Of a stretch of DNA of 64,000 bases, positions 41,516 through 49,829 are shown piece after piece. Location of the stretch: contig JACKDW010000012.1 in NCBI GenBank assembly GCA_020633295.1, forward strand, positions 186,001-250,000, given 5' to 3'. Position 1 is the stretch's first letter. Each line of letters starts with the position of its first letter. The notes below the pieces were generated by a model. It saw only the letters and a program-made list of their open reading frames with translations. It did not search any database and had not been told where the DNA came from. The stretch is from Myxococcales bacterium (GTDB lineage: Bacteria > Myxococcota_A > Polyangia > Nannocystales > Nannocystaceae). A program made the position numbers and the translations under genes.

Positions 41516-41986
41516 TCATCGCGCTCGCCCCTCGCAGCGACGCTTCAGCGCCTCGTTGAGGCGCGCGTAGCTCCGCGTCAGCACCGGCCGCGAGAGCCCG
41601 ACCACCATCGGCACGAGCGCGCCGGAGAAGCGCTCACCGTGCACCAGCCTCGTCGTCCCGTCCTCGAGACGCTCGAGGCGGAAGTAGTGCTGCCCGCGAA
41701 ACACGCCGCGCAGGCCGCCAACCCAGCAGAGCTCGCGAGCCGGCGACACGCGGACGAGCCGGGTCGGGACGCCCTTCACGGTCGGGCCGAGGCCGAGCGC
41801 GATCGAGATCCGCAGCTCGACGCCCGGTTCGGGCGCGCGGCCGGGCGCGAGCTCGGCCGCGCAGATCATCGGGTTCCACGCGGGGTATTGGGAGAAATCC
41901 ATCAAGATCTCCCAGACCGCCTCTGGCCGGCTCGCGATCTCGATCGTCGACTGTAGCTCTCGCGTGAGGCAGCGCGTCGCGCCCAT
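41516..41986 (-). CDS. SRPBCC-family (START/Bet v1-like) protein
   Basis: 156 aa from ATG 41986. LQSTIEIASRPEAVWEILMD, FSQYPAWNPMICAAEL, ELRISIALGLGPTVKGVPTR, ELCWVGGLRGVFRGQHYFRL and TRLVHGERFSGALVP follow the strand order of polyketide-cyclase/SRPBCC proteins, with the typical WNP motif after helix 1. Members bind hydrophobic ligands in a deep pocket; some are cyclases, others only carriers. It stands alone. A TACCGT hexamer lies 10 nt before the ATG. The ligand is unknown. Confidence 0.83.
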   Translation of the reverse strand: MGATRCLTRELQSTIEIASRPEAVWEILMDFSQYPAWNPMICAAELAPGRAPEPGVELRISIALGLGPTVKGVPTRLVRVSPARELCWVGGLRGVFRGQHYFRLERLEDGTTRLVHGERFSGALVPMVVGLSRPVLTRSYARLNEALKRRCEGRAR

Positions 41987-42171
41987 GGCGTCGCGGACGG
42001 TATCGCCGACGAGACGGGCTGGCAAGCAGCGCGACCTGCGGGCCGCGAACGGCGATCACGGCGACTCCGCGCGAGACTTGAAGATGACCGATAAGACACA
42101 AGAGGGAGCTCTCGCGCGCGCTCGCCATCCTCGAGCGGCGATGCTACACGCTGCGCACAAAGGACAGGACC

Positions 42172-42912
42172 ATGGACCGCGCACGCTCCTACAGCCTCCT
42201 TCGCAACCGCCTCTCCCGCCTCGGCGCCGCGCTCGGCCCAGCTCTGCTCCTCGTCGCGGGCGTCTCGCTCGCCGCGTGTGGTGACAGCGGCGGCGCCACC
42301 GACACGCAGGCCTCGAGCGACGCGTCCACGAGCGCCGGGTCCACGACCGCGGGCACCGACGCGTCGACGACCGCGAGCGAGACAGGAGAGAGCACGGGCG
42401 ACGCAGCGACCTCGTCGTCGTCCTCCTCGGACGCGACGACGTCCACGGCGTCGACGACCACGGGAGCCACCGACGCCACCGACGCCACCGACGCCACCGA
42501 CGCCACCGACGCCACCGACGCCACCGACGCCACCGAGACGAGCACGGGGACCGGCCTCGATCCCCTCGAGATCGCGGGTGAGTGGAGCGACGGCTTCGGC
42601 GATCACGTAATCACCGACACGCTGTGGACGATCGGCTTCGAAGGATCGCAGCCGTCGCTGTTCGCGATCGTGTGGTACGACAACGAGCTCGACACCCTGA
42701 TCGCGCACAACGACGAGCAGAACGAGTTCAACCCGGGGCAGTGGTCCAAATTTCAGTGGACGTACGACGACAACGACGCGCTATGGTTCTGTCAGGTCTT
42801 GTTCGACGGCGCGACGCAGGCCGACGCCGAGTCCGCGCCCGACGCCGACCCCAGCGACCCGGGCGCCGGCGGCTGCGGGATGTTCCCGTGGAGCCCGCTG
42901 AACCCGGTCTGA
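42172..42912 (+). CDS. Lipoprotein with long Thr/Ser/Asp linker, unknown domain
   Basis: 246 aa. The leader ends SLAACGDSG (lipobox). Residues 40-125 are low complexity, including eight perfect copies of a 9-base unit coding Ala-Thr-Asp. The C-terminal about 110 residues form a compact beta-rich domain: EIAGEWSDGFGDHVITDTLW, FAIVWYDNELDTLIAHND, WTYDDNDALWFCQVLFDGA and a conserved-looking GGCGMFPWSPL end with two Cys. I have seen this kind of domain repeatedly annotated as hypothetical in myxobacteria but cannot name a function. Confidence 0.7.
   Translation: MDRARSYSLLRNRLSRLGAALGPALLLVAGVSLAACGDSGGATDTQASSDASTSAGSTTAGTDASTTASETGESTGDAATSSSSSSDATTSTASTTTGATDATDATDATDATDATDATDATETSTGTGLDPLEIAGEWSDGFGDHVITDTLWTIGFEGSQPSLFAIVWYDNELDTLIAHNDEQNEFNPGQWSKFQWTYDDNDALWFCQVLFDGATQADAESAPDADPSDPGAGGCGMFPWSPLNPV
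42466..42537 (+). repeat. 9-base tandem repeat (GCCACCGAC) x8
   Basis: Near-perfect head-to-tail copies within the lipoprotein gene at 42172, coding (Ala-Thr-Asp)n. Likely slippage-prone and length-variable between strains. Confidence 0.75.
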
Positions 42913-43018
42913 TCGCGCACCTGCCTCTTCATGCAGCGACCGCTGGTCTCGCGCGCGGCCGCTGGCGCGGGCGACCGTCGCCGGCTGCCCCCAACCAATC
43001 GCGCGCGCGTGGTGTAGG

Positions 43019-44029
43019 ATGACGCACGTGGAGGTTACGCTCCTCGAGCTCGCGGACGAGATCGAGCGAATCGAGCGCCCCCGGAGCGACTCGCCCGAGT
43101 CGAGCTCCGGCGTGCTGCGATCGCTGGCCGATCTGACGAGCGCGCTCGAGCGCGAGGGCATCGAGGTCGTCGAGCTGCGCGCGCTGCAGGTCGAGCTCGA
43201 GGTCATCTCGCGCCCGCCGGGGCTGATGACCCGGCTGTCGAGCAAGGCGAGCGAGGTCATCCGCGGGCAGTGGGGTCACTTCGTCGGCGAGCTCGAGGAG
43301 AGCCGCGAGGCCATGGGGCTGATCGCGTCGCGCGTCCGGGGCGAGCGCTCGCTTACGCCGGAGGAACGCGACAAGATCCGCGCCCAGCTCATGGACCTGG
43401 TGCGCGTGTTCCCGGCCGGGCTCATCGCCGCCGTCAACACGGCCATCCCGATGCCGGGCACGTCGTGGTTCACGCCGTGGATCCTCGTCAAGCTCGGGCT
43501 GATGCCCTCGCGCTGGCGGGAGGCCCACCTGCTCGCGCGCCTGCGCAAGCAGCAAGAGTCGCTGCGCGAGCGCGGCCGCGACGCGGCGGCCCAGCAGATC
43601 GGCGAGCTCGTCGAGCAGATCGAGCACGCCGCCGAGGAGCGCGAGGCGATCAAGACCGAGTGCCGCGTCCTGACGCACTGGGACGCGAACGAGAACGGCG
43701 TCTGGGACCCCGAGGAGCGCGAGGCCTACCGCGAGGAGCTGGGACGTCTGCGCGCGCTGATCCCCCGCTACGCCACGCGCAAGTGCTGGTACCTCGAGCA
43801 CGTGGGCGAGGTCTACGGCGCCTTCCGCTTGAGCGAGATCGACACGCGCCGCTGCGCCGAGATGCTGGTGTGCTTTGACGGCCGCTCCGGCTGGGTCGCC
43901 GTGTGTGATCTGCTCGCGGACGACGAGGCGGCGGACACCTCCATCGTCGCGCGCATCCCCGACCCCGAGGACGAGGACCCCGAGGACCCCGAGGACCCCG
44001 AGGACCCCGAAGACCCCGAACGCTTGTGA
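43019..44029 (+). CDS. LETM1-like protein with EF-hand-like loop
   Basis: 336 aa. Residues 90-190 (ERSLTPEERDKIRAQLMDLV, RVFPAGLIAAVNTAIPMPGT, SWFTPWILVKLGLMPSRWRE) follow the LETM1 ribosome-binding-like domain, with the Asp-Leu-x-Arg-x-x-Pro and terminal Leu-Met-Pro-Ser blocks. Two coiled-coil stretches flank it. Near residues 221-232 HWDANENGVWDPEER is an EF-hand-type calcium loop (D-x-N-x-N-G-x-W-x-x-E-E). The C-terminus is acidic with (Glu-Asp-Pro)n repeats. No membrane helix is obvious, unlike mitochondrial LETM1, where cation exchange across the inner membrane is proposed. The bacterial role is unknown; a hairpin terminator follows at once. Confidence 0.68.
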   Translation: MTHVEVTLLELADEIERIERPRSDSPESSSGVLRSLADLTSALEREGIEVVELRALQVELEVISRPPGLMTRLSSKASEVIRGQWGHFVGELEESREAMGLIASRVRGERSLTPEERDKIRAQLMDLVRVFPAGLIAAVNTAIPMPGTSWFTPWILVKLGLMPSRWREAHLLARLRKQQESLRERGRDAAAQQIGELVEQIEHAAEEREAIKTECRVLTHWDANENGVWDPEEREAYREELGRLRALIPRYATRKCWYLEHVGEVYGAFRLSEIDTRRCAEMLVCFDGRSGWVAVCDLLADDEAADTSIVARIPDPEDEDPEDPEDPEDPEDPERL

Positions 44030-44033
44030 GCTT

Positions 44034-44060
44034 GAGACGGCGCCCGCGAGGCGCCGTCTC
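44034..44060 (+). terminator. Intrinsic terminator-like hairpin after the LETM1-like gene
   Basis: Perfect 11-bp stem (GAGACGGCGCC with GGCGCCGTCTC), loop CGCGA, followed by TGTGTGTA. It starts 5 bases after the stop codon. Confidence 0.65.
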
Positions 44061-44167
44061 TGTGTGTACATCCAGTGATATAGTCCACAAGTCTTGGGTC
44101 TCGCCGCCGTGAGCGCGGCCTCATTCACCCACGGCGATCTGCGAGCGCGCAGAAAGAAGACCTAGCC

Positions 44168-46291
44168 ATGACACACCCTGCAGCCCGTTCGACTCCACGC
44201 CACAAGCTCGCCTCCACGGCGCTCCCTCTGCTCGCGGCGCTCGCCCTCGCGTGCGGTGACAGCGGCGAGACCAGCTCGACGAGCGACGGCGCGAGCGAGA
44301 GCGACGCGACCTCCGAAGGCGGCACCGACGGCACCGCCGGCACGACGATCGAGACGTCAACGAGCGCGACGAACACCGACACGGACGGCACCACCACCGG
44401 CGAGCCGCTGCCGACGCCCGACGTCCCCGAGGGCTGCAACCCGGTGGCCTACGAGTCCGACTGCCTGCTGCCCTACCCGTCCGACGTGTTCCTCGTGACA
44501 GACATGGACATGCCCAACGGCGTGCGCGTCGAGCTCACGCCCGCGGCGACGCCGAAGACGATGGCGGACCAGCCCTACGACGTGTTCCAGTCGCACCCGG
44601 CGGACGGCTTCTCGGCCCACATGCCGATCATGGCGCTGTTCCCCGAGGGCGTCGACACGTCGAACCTCGTGTTTCACACCGACGGCGGCGACGCGACGCT
44701 CGACGCCTCCAGCGTGACGATCCTGCTCAACGCCGAGAGCGGCGAGCTGGTCCCGCACTGGGTCGAGCTCGACGCGATGGCGAGCGACGTCTCGCGCCAG
44801 GCGCTGATCGTGCGCCCGTTCGTGCGCCTCGACGACAGCACGCGCTACATCGTCGCGTTCCAGGGCTTGATGTCCGCCGACGGCTCGCCGATCGCGGCGC
44901 CGCACGGCTTCGCGCACATCCTCGCGGGCGAGACCGAGGAGAACGCGGCGCTCGACGCCGTCGCGACGCGCTACGAGGAGCAGGTGTTCCCGGCGCTCGA
45001 GCAGGCCGGGGTCGCGCGCGACGGGCTGCAGCTCGCCTGGGACTTCACGACGGCCTCCGAGGAGCGCAACACCCGTGACATGCTCGCGATCCGCTCACAC
45101 CTCATGGGGCTGCTCGACAACTCCGGCCCCGCGATCGACATCAACGCGGTGAAGATCGACCCCAACGAGGACATCCACCTGCGCATCGAGGGCAAGTTCG
45201 AGGTCCCGCTCTACCTCGAGGCCGACGAGCCGATGGCGCGGCTGCACCGCGACGGCGCCGGCAAGGTCGTGCCCAACGGCACGCACTGGGTCGACTTCAC
45301 GCTGCAGGTCCCGAACTCCGCGTACCCCGAGGCCGAGGGCTTCACGCCGGCGCGCATCATCCAGTTCGGTCACGGCTTCTTCGGCCTGCGCGAGGAGATC
45401 AACTGGAGCGCGATGCGGGCGTTCTCGTCGGAGCGCGGCTTCATCATGGTCTCGACCAACTGGGTCGGGATGGCCGAGCCCGATCAGCCCGCGGTCGTCG
45501 ACTACATCGCCAACCACCCGTCGGACTCGTTCCTGTTCACGGACCGCCTGCACCAGGCCTTCGCCAACCAGATGGCGCTGAGCTACGCGATCAAGTTCTC
45601 GCTGCCGAAGGCGCCGGAGCTGCAGGCCTTCGACCAGCTGCTCTACGACACCGAGCAGCTGTACTGGTACGGGATCAGCCAGGGCTCGATCTTCGGCCTG
45701 ACCTTCCTGGCGCTCTCGCCGACCATCGAGAAGGCCGTGCTCAGCGTCGGCGGGGCGCCCTACACCCTGATGATGACGCGCTCGGGCACCTTCGCGGACC
45801 TGTTCAACGTCATCAAGTTCACGATCGGCAACGACCCGCTGACGATCCAGAAGTTCATCACGCTCTCGCAGCACACGCTCGACCGGGTCGACCCGATCTC
45901 GTACCTGCGGCACATCCTGCTCGATCCCTACGAGGGCAGCCCGTCGCGCAAGATCTTGTTCCAGTACGGGATCGGCGACCACTCGGTCAACAACCTCGCC
46001 AGCCACGTCGCGCTGCGCGCGACCGGCTTCGAGATGCTCGAGCCGACCGCCGAGCAGCCGTACCTGGTCCCGAGCACAGCCGGCCCGGTCGACGGCTCCG
46101 CGGCCGTCGTCGTCGACTACAACCTCGACGTGCTGCCGGGCGTGTACGCCGAGCTCCCCCCCGACGAGGAGCAGAACGACGTCCACGAGCAGGTGCGCCG
46201 CAACCCGAAGATCAAGGAGCAGATCGACGTGTTCCTGACGCCCGGCGGGAAGATCGAGAACTTCTGCGACGGGCCCTGCGACCCCGAGTAG
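44168..46291 (+). CDS. Lipase/esterase-like alpha/beta-hydrolase lipoprotein
   Basis: 707 aa. Leader with lipobox ALACGDS, then a Thr/Ser/Asp linker to about residue 85. The next domain starts PEGCNPVAYESDCLLPYPSD, an N-terminal block shared by large secreted myxobacterial lipases of the virulence-factor lipase type. The alpha/beta-hydrolase part has IIQFGHGFFGLREEINWSAM (oxyanion HG), YWYGISQGSIFGLTFLAL with the nucleophile elbow G-I-S-Q-G (Ser near 503), and FQYGIGDHSVNNLASH with the catalytic His near 606. It probably hydrolyses lipid or ester bonds outside the cell, as expected for predation. The substrate is unknown. Confidence 0.8.
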   Translation: MTHPAARSTPRHKLASTALPLLAALALACGDSGETSSTSDGASESDATSEGGTDGTAGTTIETSTSATNTDTDGTTTGEPLPTPDVPEGCNPVAYESDCLLPYPSDVFLVTDMDMPNGVRVELTPAATPKTMADQPYDVFQSHPADGFSAHMPIMALFPEGVDTSNLVFHTDGGDATLDASSVTILLNAESGELVPHWVELDAMASDVSRQALIVRPFVRLDDSTRYIVAFQGLMSADGSPIAAPHGFAHILAGETEENAALDAVATRYEEQVFPALEQAGVARDGLQLAWDFTTASEERNTRDMLAIRSHLMGLLDNSGPAIDINAVKIDPNEDIHLRIEGKFEVPLYLEADEPMARLHRDGAGKVVPNGTHWVDFTLQVPNSAYPEAEGFTPARIIQFGHGFFGLREEINWSAMRAFSSERGFIMVSTNWVGMAEPDQPAVVDYIANHPSDSFLFTDRLHQAFANQMALSYAIKFSLPKAPELQAFDQLLYDTEQLYWYGISQGSIFGLTFLALSPTIEKAVLSVGGAPYTLMMTRSGTFADLFNVIKFTIGNDPLTIQKFITLSQHTLDRVDPISYLRHILLDPYEGSPSRKILFQYGIGDHSVNNLASHVALRATGFEMLEPTAEQPYLVPSTAGPVDGSAAVVVDYNLDVLPGVYAELPPDEEQNDVHEQVRRNPKIKEQIDVFLTPGGKIENFCDGPCDPE

Positions 46292-46303
46292 TGCTCGGCG
46301 AGG

Positions 46304-46327
46304 TCCGCCGGCCGCCGCGCCGGCGGA
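46304..46327. terminator. Hairpin between convergent genes
   Basis: TCCGCCGGC and GCCGGCGGA, 9-bp perfect stem with a 6-base loop, between the stops at 46291 and 46335. It could serve both strands. Confidence 0.5.
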
Positions 46328-46334
46328 GTCGGTC

Positions 46335-47378
46335 TCAGCCGAGCGCGAACGCGGCGTAGAGACGCTCGAGCAGCCAGTACGCCGCGACGCCGCCGATCCC
46401 GTGGAGCGCGAGCCCGCGGAGCTGGCGAGCGCGTGACGCCAAGCCCGTCGCGTTGATGAGCGCGCCCGCGAGCACGATCACCGCGACGAACGCGAGCTGG
46501 CCGAGCTCGACGCCGAGGTTGAACAGCAGCAGCGCGACCCACACCGCGCCGTCGGGCAGCCCGATCTCCGCGAGCGCGCCGGCGAAGCCGAAGCCGTGCA
46601 CGAGCCCGCAGACGAACGCGACGACCCACGGCGCGCGCGCGGCCCCGGCGCGACGCTCTTCACCTGGCTCACGCGCCAGCTCGGCGGCGAGCAGCAGGAT
46701 GCTCAGCGCGATGATCGCCTCGACCGCCGCGCCGACGACCCGCACGAGGCCGAGCGACGTGAGCGCGAGCGTGACGCTGTGCGCCAGCGTGAACGCGGTG
46801 ATCGCGAGCAGCAGCGCCCGCCAGCGACCCCACGCGAGCGCGACGAGCGTGATGACGAACAGCAGGTGGTCGACGCCCGCGAGGATGTGCTGGACGCCGA
46901 GGCGGAGGTACTCGCGCCCGCTGCCGCCGGTCGCCGCGTCGCCGGAGGTCTTCGCGGTCACGTCGTCCGTCGCGATCCGCCAGCGCGGGCTCCCGGCTCG
47001 CAGGACGCGCGTCCGCGTCTCACCGCGCGCGAAGCGAGCGCGCGCGATGACCTCGGTCCCGCTGTCCTCCAGGCCATGTACGCCGACCTCGAGCCCCTCG
47101 AGCCCCTGGGCGCCGCAGCGCAGCACCGCGCGCTCGCGTCGGACCGTCCGCGCCGGGTTGATCTCGACCGCGCGCTCCGCGCGCTCGCAGCTCGCGGGCA
47201 GCTCGAGCGTGAGGGGAAGCGGGGCGCCGCCGCCGAACGCGACGTTCCACTCGAGCTCGAGCGCGCCCCCCTGCCGCTCGCGCAGCTCGAGCAGCGACGG
47301 GCGCAGCTCGTGGGCGCTCGCCCGCGTCGACGCGCACACCACGAGCGCCAGCGCGGCCGCGATCAACCGCCGATTCAC
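46335..47378 (-). CDS. HupE/UreJ-family membrane protein
   Basis: 347 aa from GTG 47378, which overlaps the stop of the upstream PpiC gene (GTGA). A signal peptide (AAALALVVCASTRASA) precedes a periplasmic beta domain (about 25-160: HELRPSLLELRERQGGALEL). A membrane domain follows with YLRLGVQHILAGVDHLLFVI, ITAFTLAHSVTLALTSLGLV and VCGLVHGFGFAGALAEIGLP, carrying the conserved His residues of the HupE/UreJ family. Members are linked to nickel or other metal uptake, but this long form with an N-terminal domain is uncharacterised. Its coupling to a peptidyl-prolyl isomerase suggests that the isomerase helps fold it or its partner. Confidence 0.83.
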   Translation of the reverse strand: MNRRLIAAALALVVCASTRASAHELRPSLLELRERQGGALELEWNVAFGGGAPLPLTLELPASCERAERAVEINPARTVRRERAVLRCGAQGLEGLEVGVHGLEDSGTEVIARARFARGETRTRVLRAGSPRWRIATDDVTAKTSGDAATGGSGREYLRLGVQHILAGVDHLLFVITLVALAWGRWRALLLAITAFTLAHSVTLALTSLGLVRVVGAAVEAIIALSILLLAAELAREPGEERRAGAARAPWVVAFVCGLVHGFGFAGALAEIGLPDGAVWVALLLFNLGVELGQLAFVAVIVLAGALINATGLASRARQLRGLALHGIGGVAAYWLLERLYAAFALG

Positions 47379-48265
47379 TCGCGCCGCTCCCCGCCCGCGT
47401 CGCGGACCTCCTCGAGGACCTCCTCGAGGATTACCTCGTAGCGAGCCAAGCGCTGGCGGAGCTCCTCCTCCTGCGCGCGGGCGCGTCGCTCGGCGCGCCA
47501 GTCCGCGCGCGCCGCCTCGCGCACGTCCTCGAGCCGCGCCGGCGCGCCGGCGTCCCGCCGCGTGACGCGGACTACGTGCAGCCCGAAGCTCGAGGCGATC
47601 GGTCCGCGCCACGCGCCCGGCTCGAGCTCCAGCACGGCCGTCGCGAACGCGGGCCCGAACAGCCGGCGGAGCTCGTCCTCGCTGCGCGCCGTGAACTCGC
47701 GCCCGTGGGCGAACGAGTCGCCGCCGGCGGACTCCGGCGACGCGCCGGCGTCGAGCAGGTCGAGGGCCGCCGCAGCGTCCTGCGCCGTAGCGTCGCCGCG
47801 CTGCGAGCGGGCGAAGAAGCGGTGCTCAAAGCTGACGCGCGCGGGCGACCGATAGCGCTCCGGGTGCGCGCGCACCCACGCCTCGAGCTCGACGTCGGTC
47901 GGCTCCGGCGCGGTCGCGAGCTCCTCGATCACGAAGCGCATCTTCTGGGCGAGCCGGCGGCGGATCACGAGATCGCCGCGCTCGAGCCCGAGACGTCGGG
48001 CCTCGCGAACGAGCAGCTCCTCGCGCACGAAGGGCTCGACCGCCGCGCGCGTCTCAGCGCCGTCGGGGTCACGCCCGGTCCGTTGCCGCCACTCGTCGCG
48101 CGCCCGCGCGACCGCTTCGGCCGGGACGCGGAGCTCGTCTCGAGTGCCCGCGCGATCGTCGAGGGCGCCCGCGCGGACGAGCGCGCCGACGTAGATCAGC
48201 GCGCCGAGCAGCAGGAAGCGAATCAGCGGCTCGCGGAGCCAGCGTCGCGGCGCGGTCGTTCGCAC
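47375..48265 (-). CDS. Membrane-anchored PpiC-type peptidyl-prolyl isomerase
   Basis: About 296 aa from GTG 48265; the frame is open further upstream without a plausible start. One N-terminal membrane helix (FLLLGALIYVGALV) is followed by a SurA/PrsA-like helical chaperone segment (EPFVREELLVREARRLGLE, RRLAQKMRFVIEELA). A parvulin-like domain at about 145-260 follows (RVSFEHRFFA, EDELRRLFGPAFATAVLELE, WRGPIASSFGLHVVRVTRR). It should help fold exported proteins. The gene overlaps the HupE-like gene by 4 bases, a pairing seen in other proteobacteria. Confidence 0.78.
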   Translation of the reverse strand: MRTTAPRRWLREPLIRFLLLGALIYVGALVRAGALDDRAGTRDELRVPAEAVARARDEWRQRTGRDPDGAETRAAVEPFVREELLVREARRLGLERGDLVIRRRLAQKMRFVIEELATAPEPTDVELEAWVRAHPERYRSPARVSFEHRFFARSQRGDATAQDAAAALDLLDAGASPESAGGDSFAHGREFTARSEDELRRLFGPAFATAVLELEPGAWRGPIASSFGLHVVRVTRRDAGAPARLEDVREAARADWRAERRARAQEEELRQRLARYEVILEEVLEEVRDAGGERRE

Positions 48266-48345
48266 CCGCAACCCATGACACAGATGCGTCGCGCGTTCCA
48301 GGTCGCGAGCGCCTCCTAGCGAGAGCCCAGACGAGCGCCGTCGCA

Positions 48346-48367
48346 GCGATTTCTTTTTAAAAATCGC
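48346..48367 (-). terminator. Hairpin closing the Ubl/TROVE operon
   Basis: GCGATTT and AAATCGC with an A/T-rich loop, 44 bases after the E1-like stop codon on the minus strand. It is the only AT-rich patch here and may also insulate the PpiC promoter. Confidence 0.5.
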
Positions 48368-48410
48368 CCGGGCGCGCACGTGTCGCGTGGCGCCCGGACG
48401 TCTCCGCGGC

Positions 48411-48992
48411 TCAGACCGCCATCAACCCGCCGGGGTGGATGTGGTAGCTCAGGCGCGTCCCGTCCTTGAGGAAGCGCTGAATCACCCCGGTCATGCGCGC
48501 CGCGACCGTGGCGATAAACGGCAGGTGCTCGCCGTCCTCACACGTCGCCTGGCCCTCGCCGCCGCCGTCGATCGCGAACTCCTCGCGCCACATAATGCGC
48601 GCGTAGGCGCCGTCCGGCGCGAGCGCACCGTGCACGCAGGGGAGCGCGAGCTGCTCGGCGGACGTCTGGATCAGCTGACGCGTCGGCGCGTTGTCGACGC
48701 AGTCGACGACGAGCGCGGCCTCGCGGAGCAGCTCGCCGACGTTGTCCTCGGTCAGCCGGTGCGGGCACACGTCGAGCCGCGCGCCGAACAGGCCCTGCAT
48801 GGCCTGCCCGAGCGCCTGCGCCTTGTTGCGACCCACGCCCATGCGCGAGTGGAACTGCGACAGGGTGTTCTTGCGCTCGACGCGATCGAAGTCGACCACG
48901 GTGAAGCGAACGGGCAGGTTGCGCCCGAACAGGACCACGTGGGAGCCGAGCGCGCCCACGCCGACGATGACGATTTGCGGGTTGCTGTTCAT
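48411..48992 (-). CDS. E1/ThiF-like ubiquitin-like-protein activating enzyme
   Basis: 193 aa, a minimal adenylation domain. VIVGVGALGSHVVLFGRNLP (residues 8-27) is the nucleotide-binding GxGxLG loop. TVVDFDRVERKNTLSQF gives the Asp and Arg/Asn that contact ATP, GRNKAQALGQAM is the conserved R-x-K helix, and ALVVDCVDNAPTRQLI carries the D-x-x-D-N-xx-R motif. Cys151 in ATCEDGEHLPFIATVAARM sits where E1/ThiF/MoeB proteins have their thioester or persulfide Cys region. The enzyme should adenylate the C-terminal Gly of a ubiquitin-like protein; the 89-aa gene just upstream is the obvious substrate. A ribosome site AGAGGA lies 9 bases before ATG. It is the last gene of the operon, followed by a hairpin. 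Confidence 0.85.
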   Translation of the reverse strand: MNSNPQIVIVGVGALGSHVVLFGRNLPVRFTVVDFDRVERKNTLSQFHSRMGVGRNKAQALGQAMQGLFGARLDVCPHRLTEDNVGELLREAALVVDCVDNAPTRQLIQTSAEQLALPCVHGALAPDGAYARIMWREEFAIDGGGEGQATCEDGEHLPFIATVAARMTGVIQRFLKDGTRLSYHIHPGGLMAV

Positions 48993-49037
48993 GGTTCGCA
49001 GTCCTCTCGAGTCAGGGAGCGGGCCTCCGCTCGCGGC

Positions 49038-49307
49038 TCAGCCGAAGGGGGTCTTCGGGCGCAGGAAGATCCGGTTGTGCGGCGCGTTCACGCCCGCCGG
49101 GAAGCGATCGACGACGAAGTTCTGGAGGTCGACGCGGCCGCGCGTGCGGATGCCGGCGACCGAGTCGCCCGCGAGCGCCTCGGCGACCCACTCCTTGATC
49201 TCGCGGTCGCTCGCGTCGTAGGGGACGGGCTCGAGCAGGTCGCCGTTCTGGCCGCGCCAGGTGACGTTGACGCGCGCCTCGTGGGGAAGGATTCGGTAGT
49301 TGTTCAT
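49038..49307 (-). CDS. Putative ubiquitin-like modifier protein (89 aa, C-terminal Gly)
   Basis: 89 aa from ATG 49307, with a strong ribosome site (AAGGAG, 8 bases upstream). The order of predicted elements is strand-strand (ARVNVTWRG, LLEPVPYD), helix (SDREIKEWVAEAL), then strands (LQNFVVDRF, HNRIFLRPKTPFG). This fits a beta-grasp fold, and the exposed tail ends in a single Gly, as mature ubiquitin-like proteins do. It lies between a JAMM peptidase gene and an E1-like gene, the standard company of bacterial ubiquitin-like modifiers. I do not recognise a named family. Ubl function is inferred from context and tail, not from close sequence identity. No processing would be needed because Gly is already terminal. 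Confidence 0.65.
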   Translation of the reverse strand: MNNYRILPHEARVNVTWRGQNGDLLEPVPYDASDREIKEWVAEALAGDSVAGIRTRGRVDLQNFVVDRFPAGVNAPHNRIFLRPKTPFG

Positions 49308-49366
49308 GATGTCGCTCCTTCGCGCTCGTGACTCCGCGCGGAGGCGGACGAGCGCGCATGTTGTGT

Positions 49367-49792
49367 TCAAGGGGTCAGGTTTTCGGTGATGCTCTTTGCA
49401 ACTCCCGGGCCGTCCGGCGTGAAGCCCGAGCGCGCCCGCAGCTCGTCGAGCCAGGGCGGTTGTTCGACGAGCAGCGGGACGCGCTCGTAGTCCAGGGAAT
49501 AGGGCCCGCGCCAGACGAAGCAACGAAGCTGATCGCCCGTCGCGATCCACCAGCGGAGGCGCACGCCGAGCCCGAGCTCGCACGCGTCGAAGGTCGTCAA
49601 GTCCGTGCCCGAGGGCGCGGGCGCGCCCACGCCCGGGTGCGTGTGCGCGACGCCGACGAGCTGGTCGCGAAGCTCCCACATGGTCTCCCACAGCGCGCGC
49701 GAGTCCGGCAGGCTCACGACAGTGCGGCCGACGGGCGCGTGCCAGTGCAGCACGTCGCCCGCCGCGCCGATCAGGGCGGCGGTCTCTAGCAT
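49367..49792 (-). CDS. JAMM/JAB (MPN+) metallopeptidase
   Basis: 141 aa from ATG 49792; AGGAGG lies 9 bases upstream. LETAALIGAAGDVLHWHAP holds the upstream Glu (Glu3) and the first strand. VGVAHTHPGVGAPAPSGTDL contains the JAMM signature H-x-H...S-x-x-D (His50, His52, Ser61, Asp64), which binds catalytic zinc. DYERVPLLVEQPPWLDELRA forms a short C-terminal helix region. Such enzymes cut isopeptide bonds or trim Ubl precursors (Rpn11-like, and PRTRC protein A-like in bacteria). It would remove the 89-aa modifier from targets. It is 37 bases downstream of the 317-aa gene and 59 upstream of the modifier gene. Confidence 0.82.
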   Translation of the reverse strand: MLETAALIGAAGDVLHWHAPVGRTVVSLPDSRALWETMWELRDQLVGVAHTHPGVGAPAPSGTDLTTFDACELGLGVRLRWWIATGDQLRCFVWRGPYSLDYERVPLLVEQPPWLDELRARSGFTPDGPGVAKSITENLTP

Positions 49793-49829
49793 GGTCTCGT
49801 TCCTCCTGTCCTGTGATACGCGCCCGCGC

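Noticed and set aside
42466..42537. Tandem repeat as a CRISPR or origin iteron
   Set aside because: It is a 9-base in-frame repeat within a lipoprotein linker, with no spacers and no replication gene nearby.
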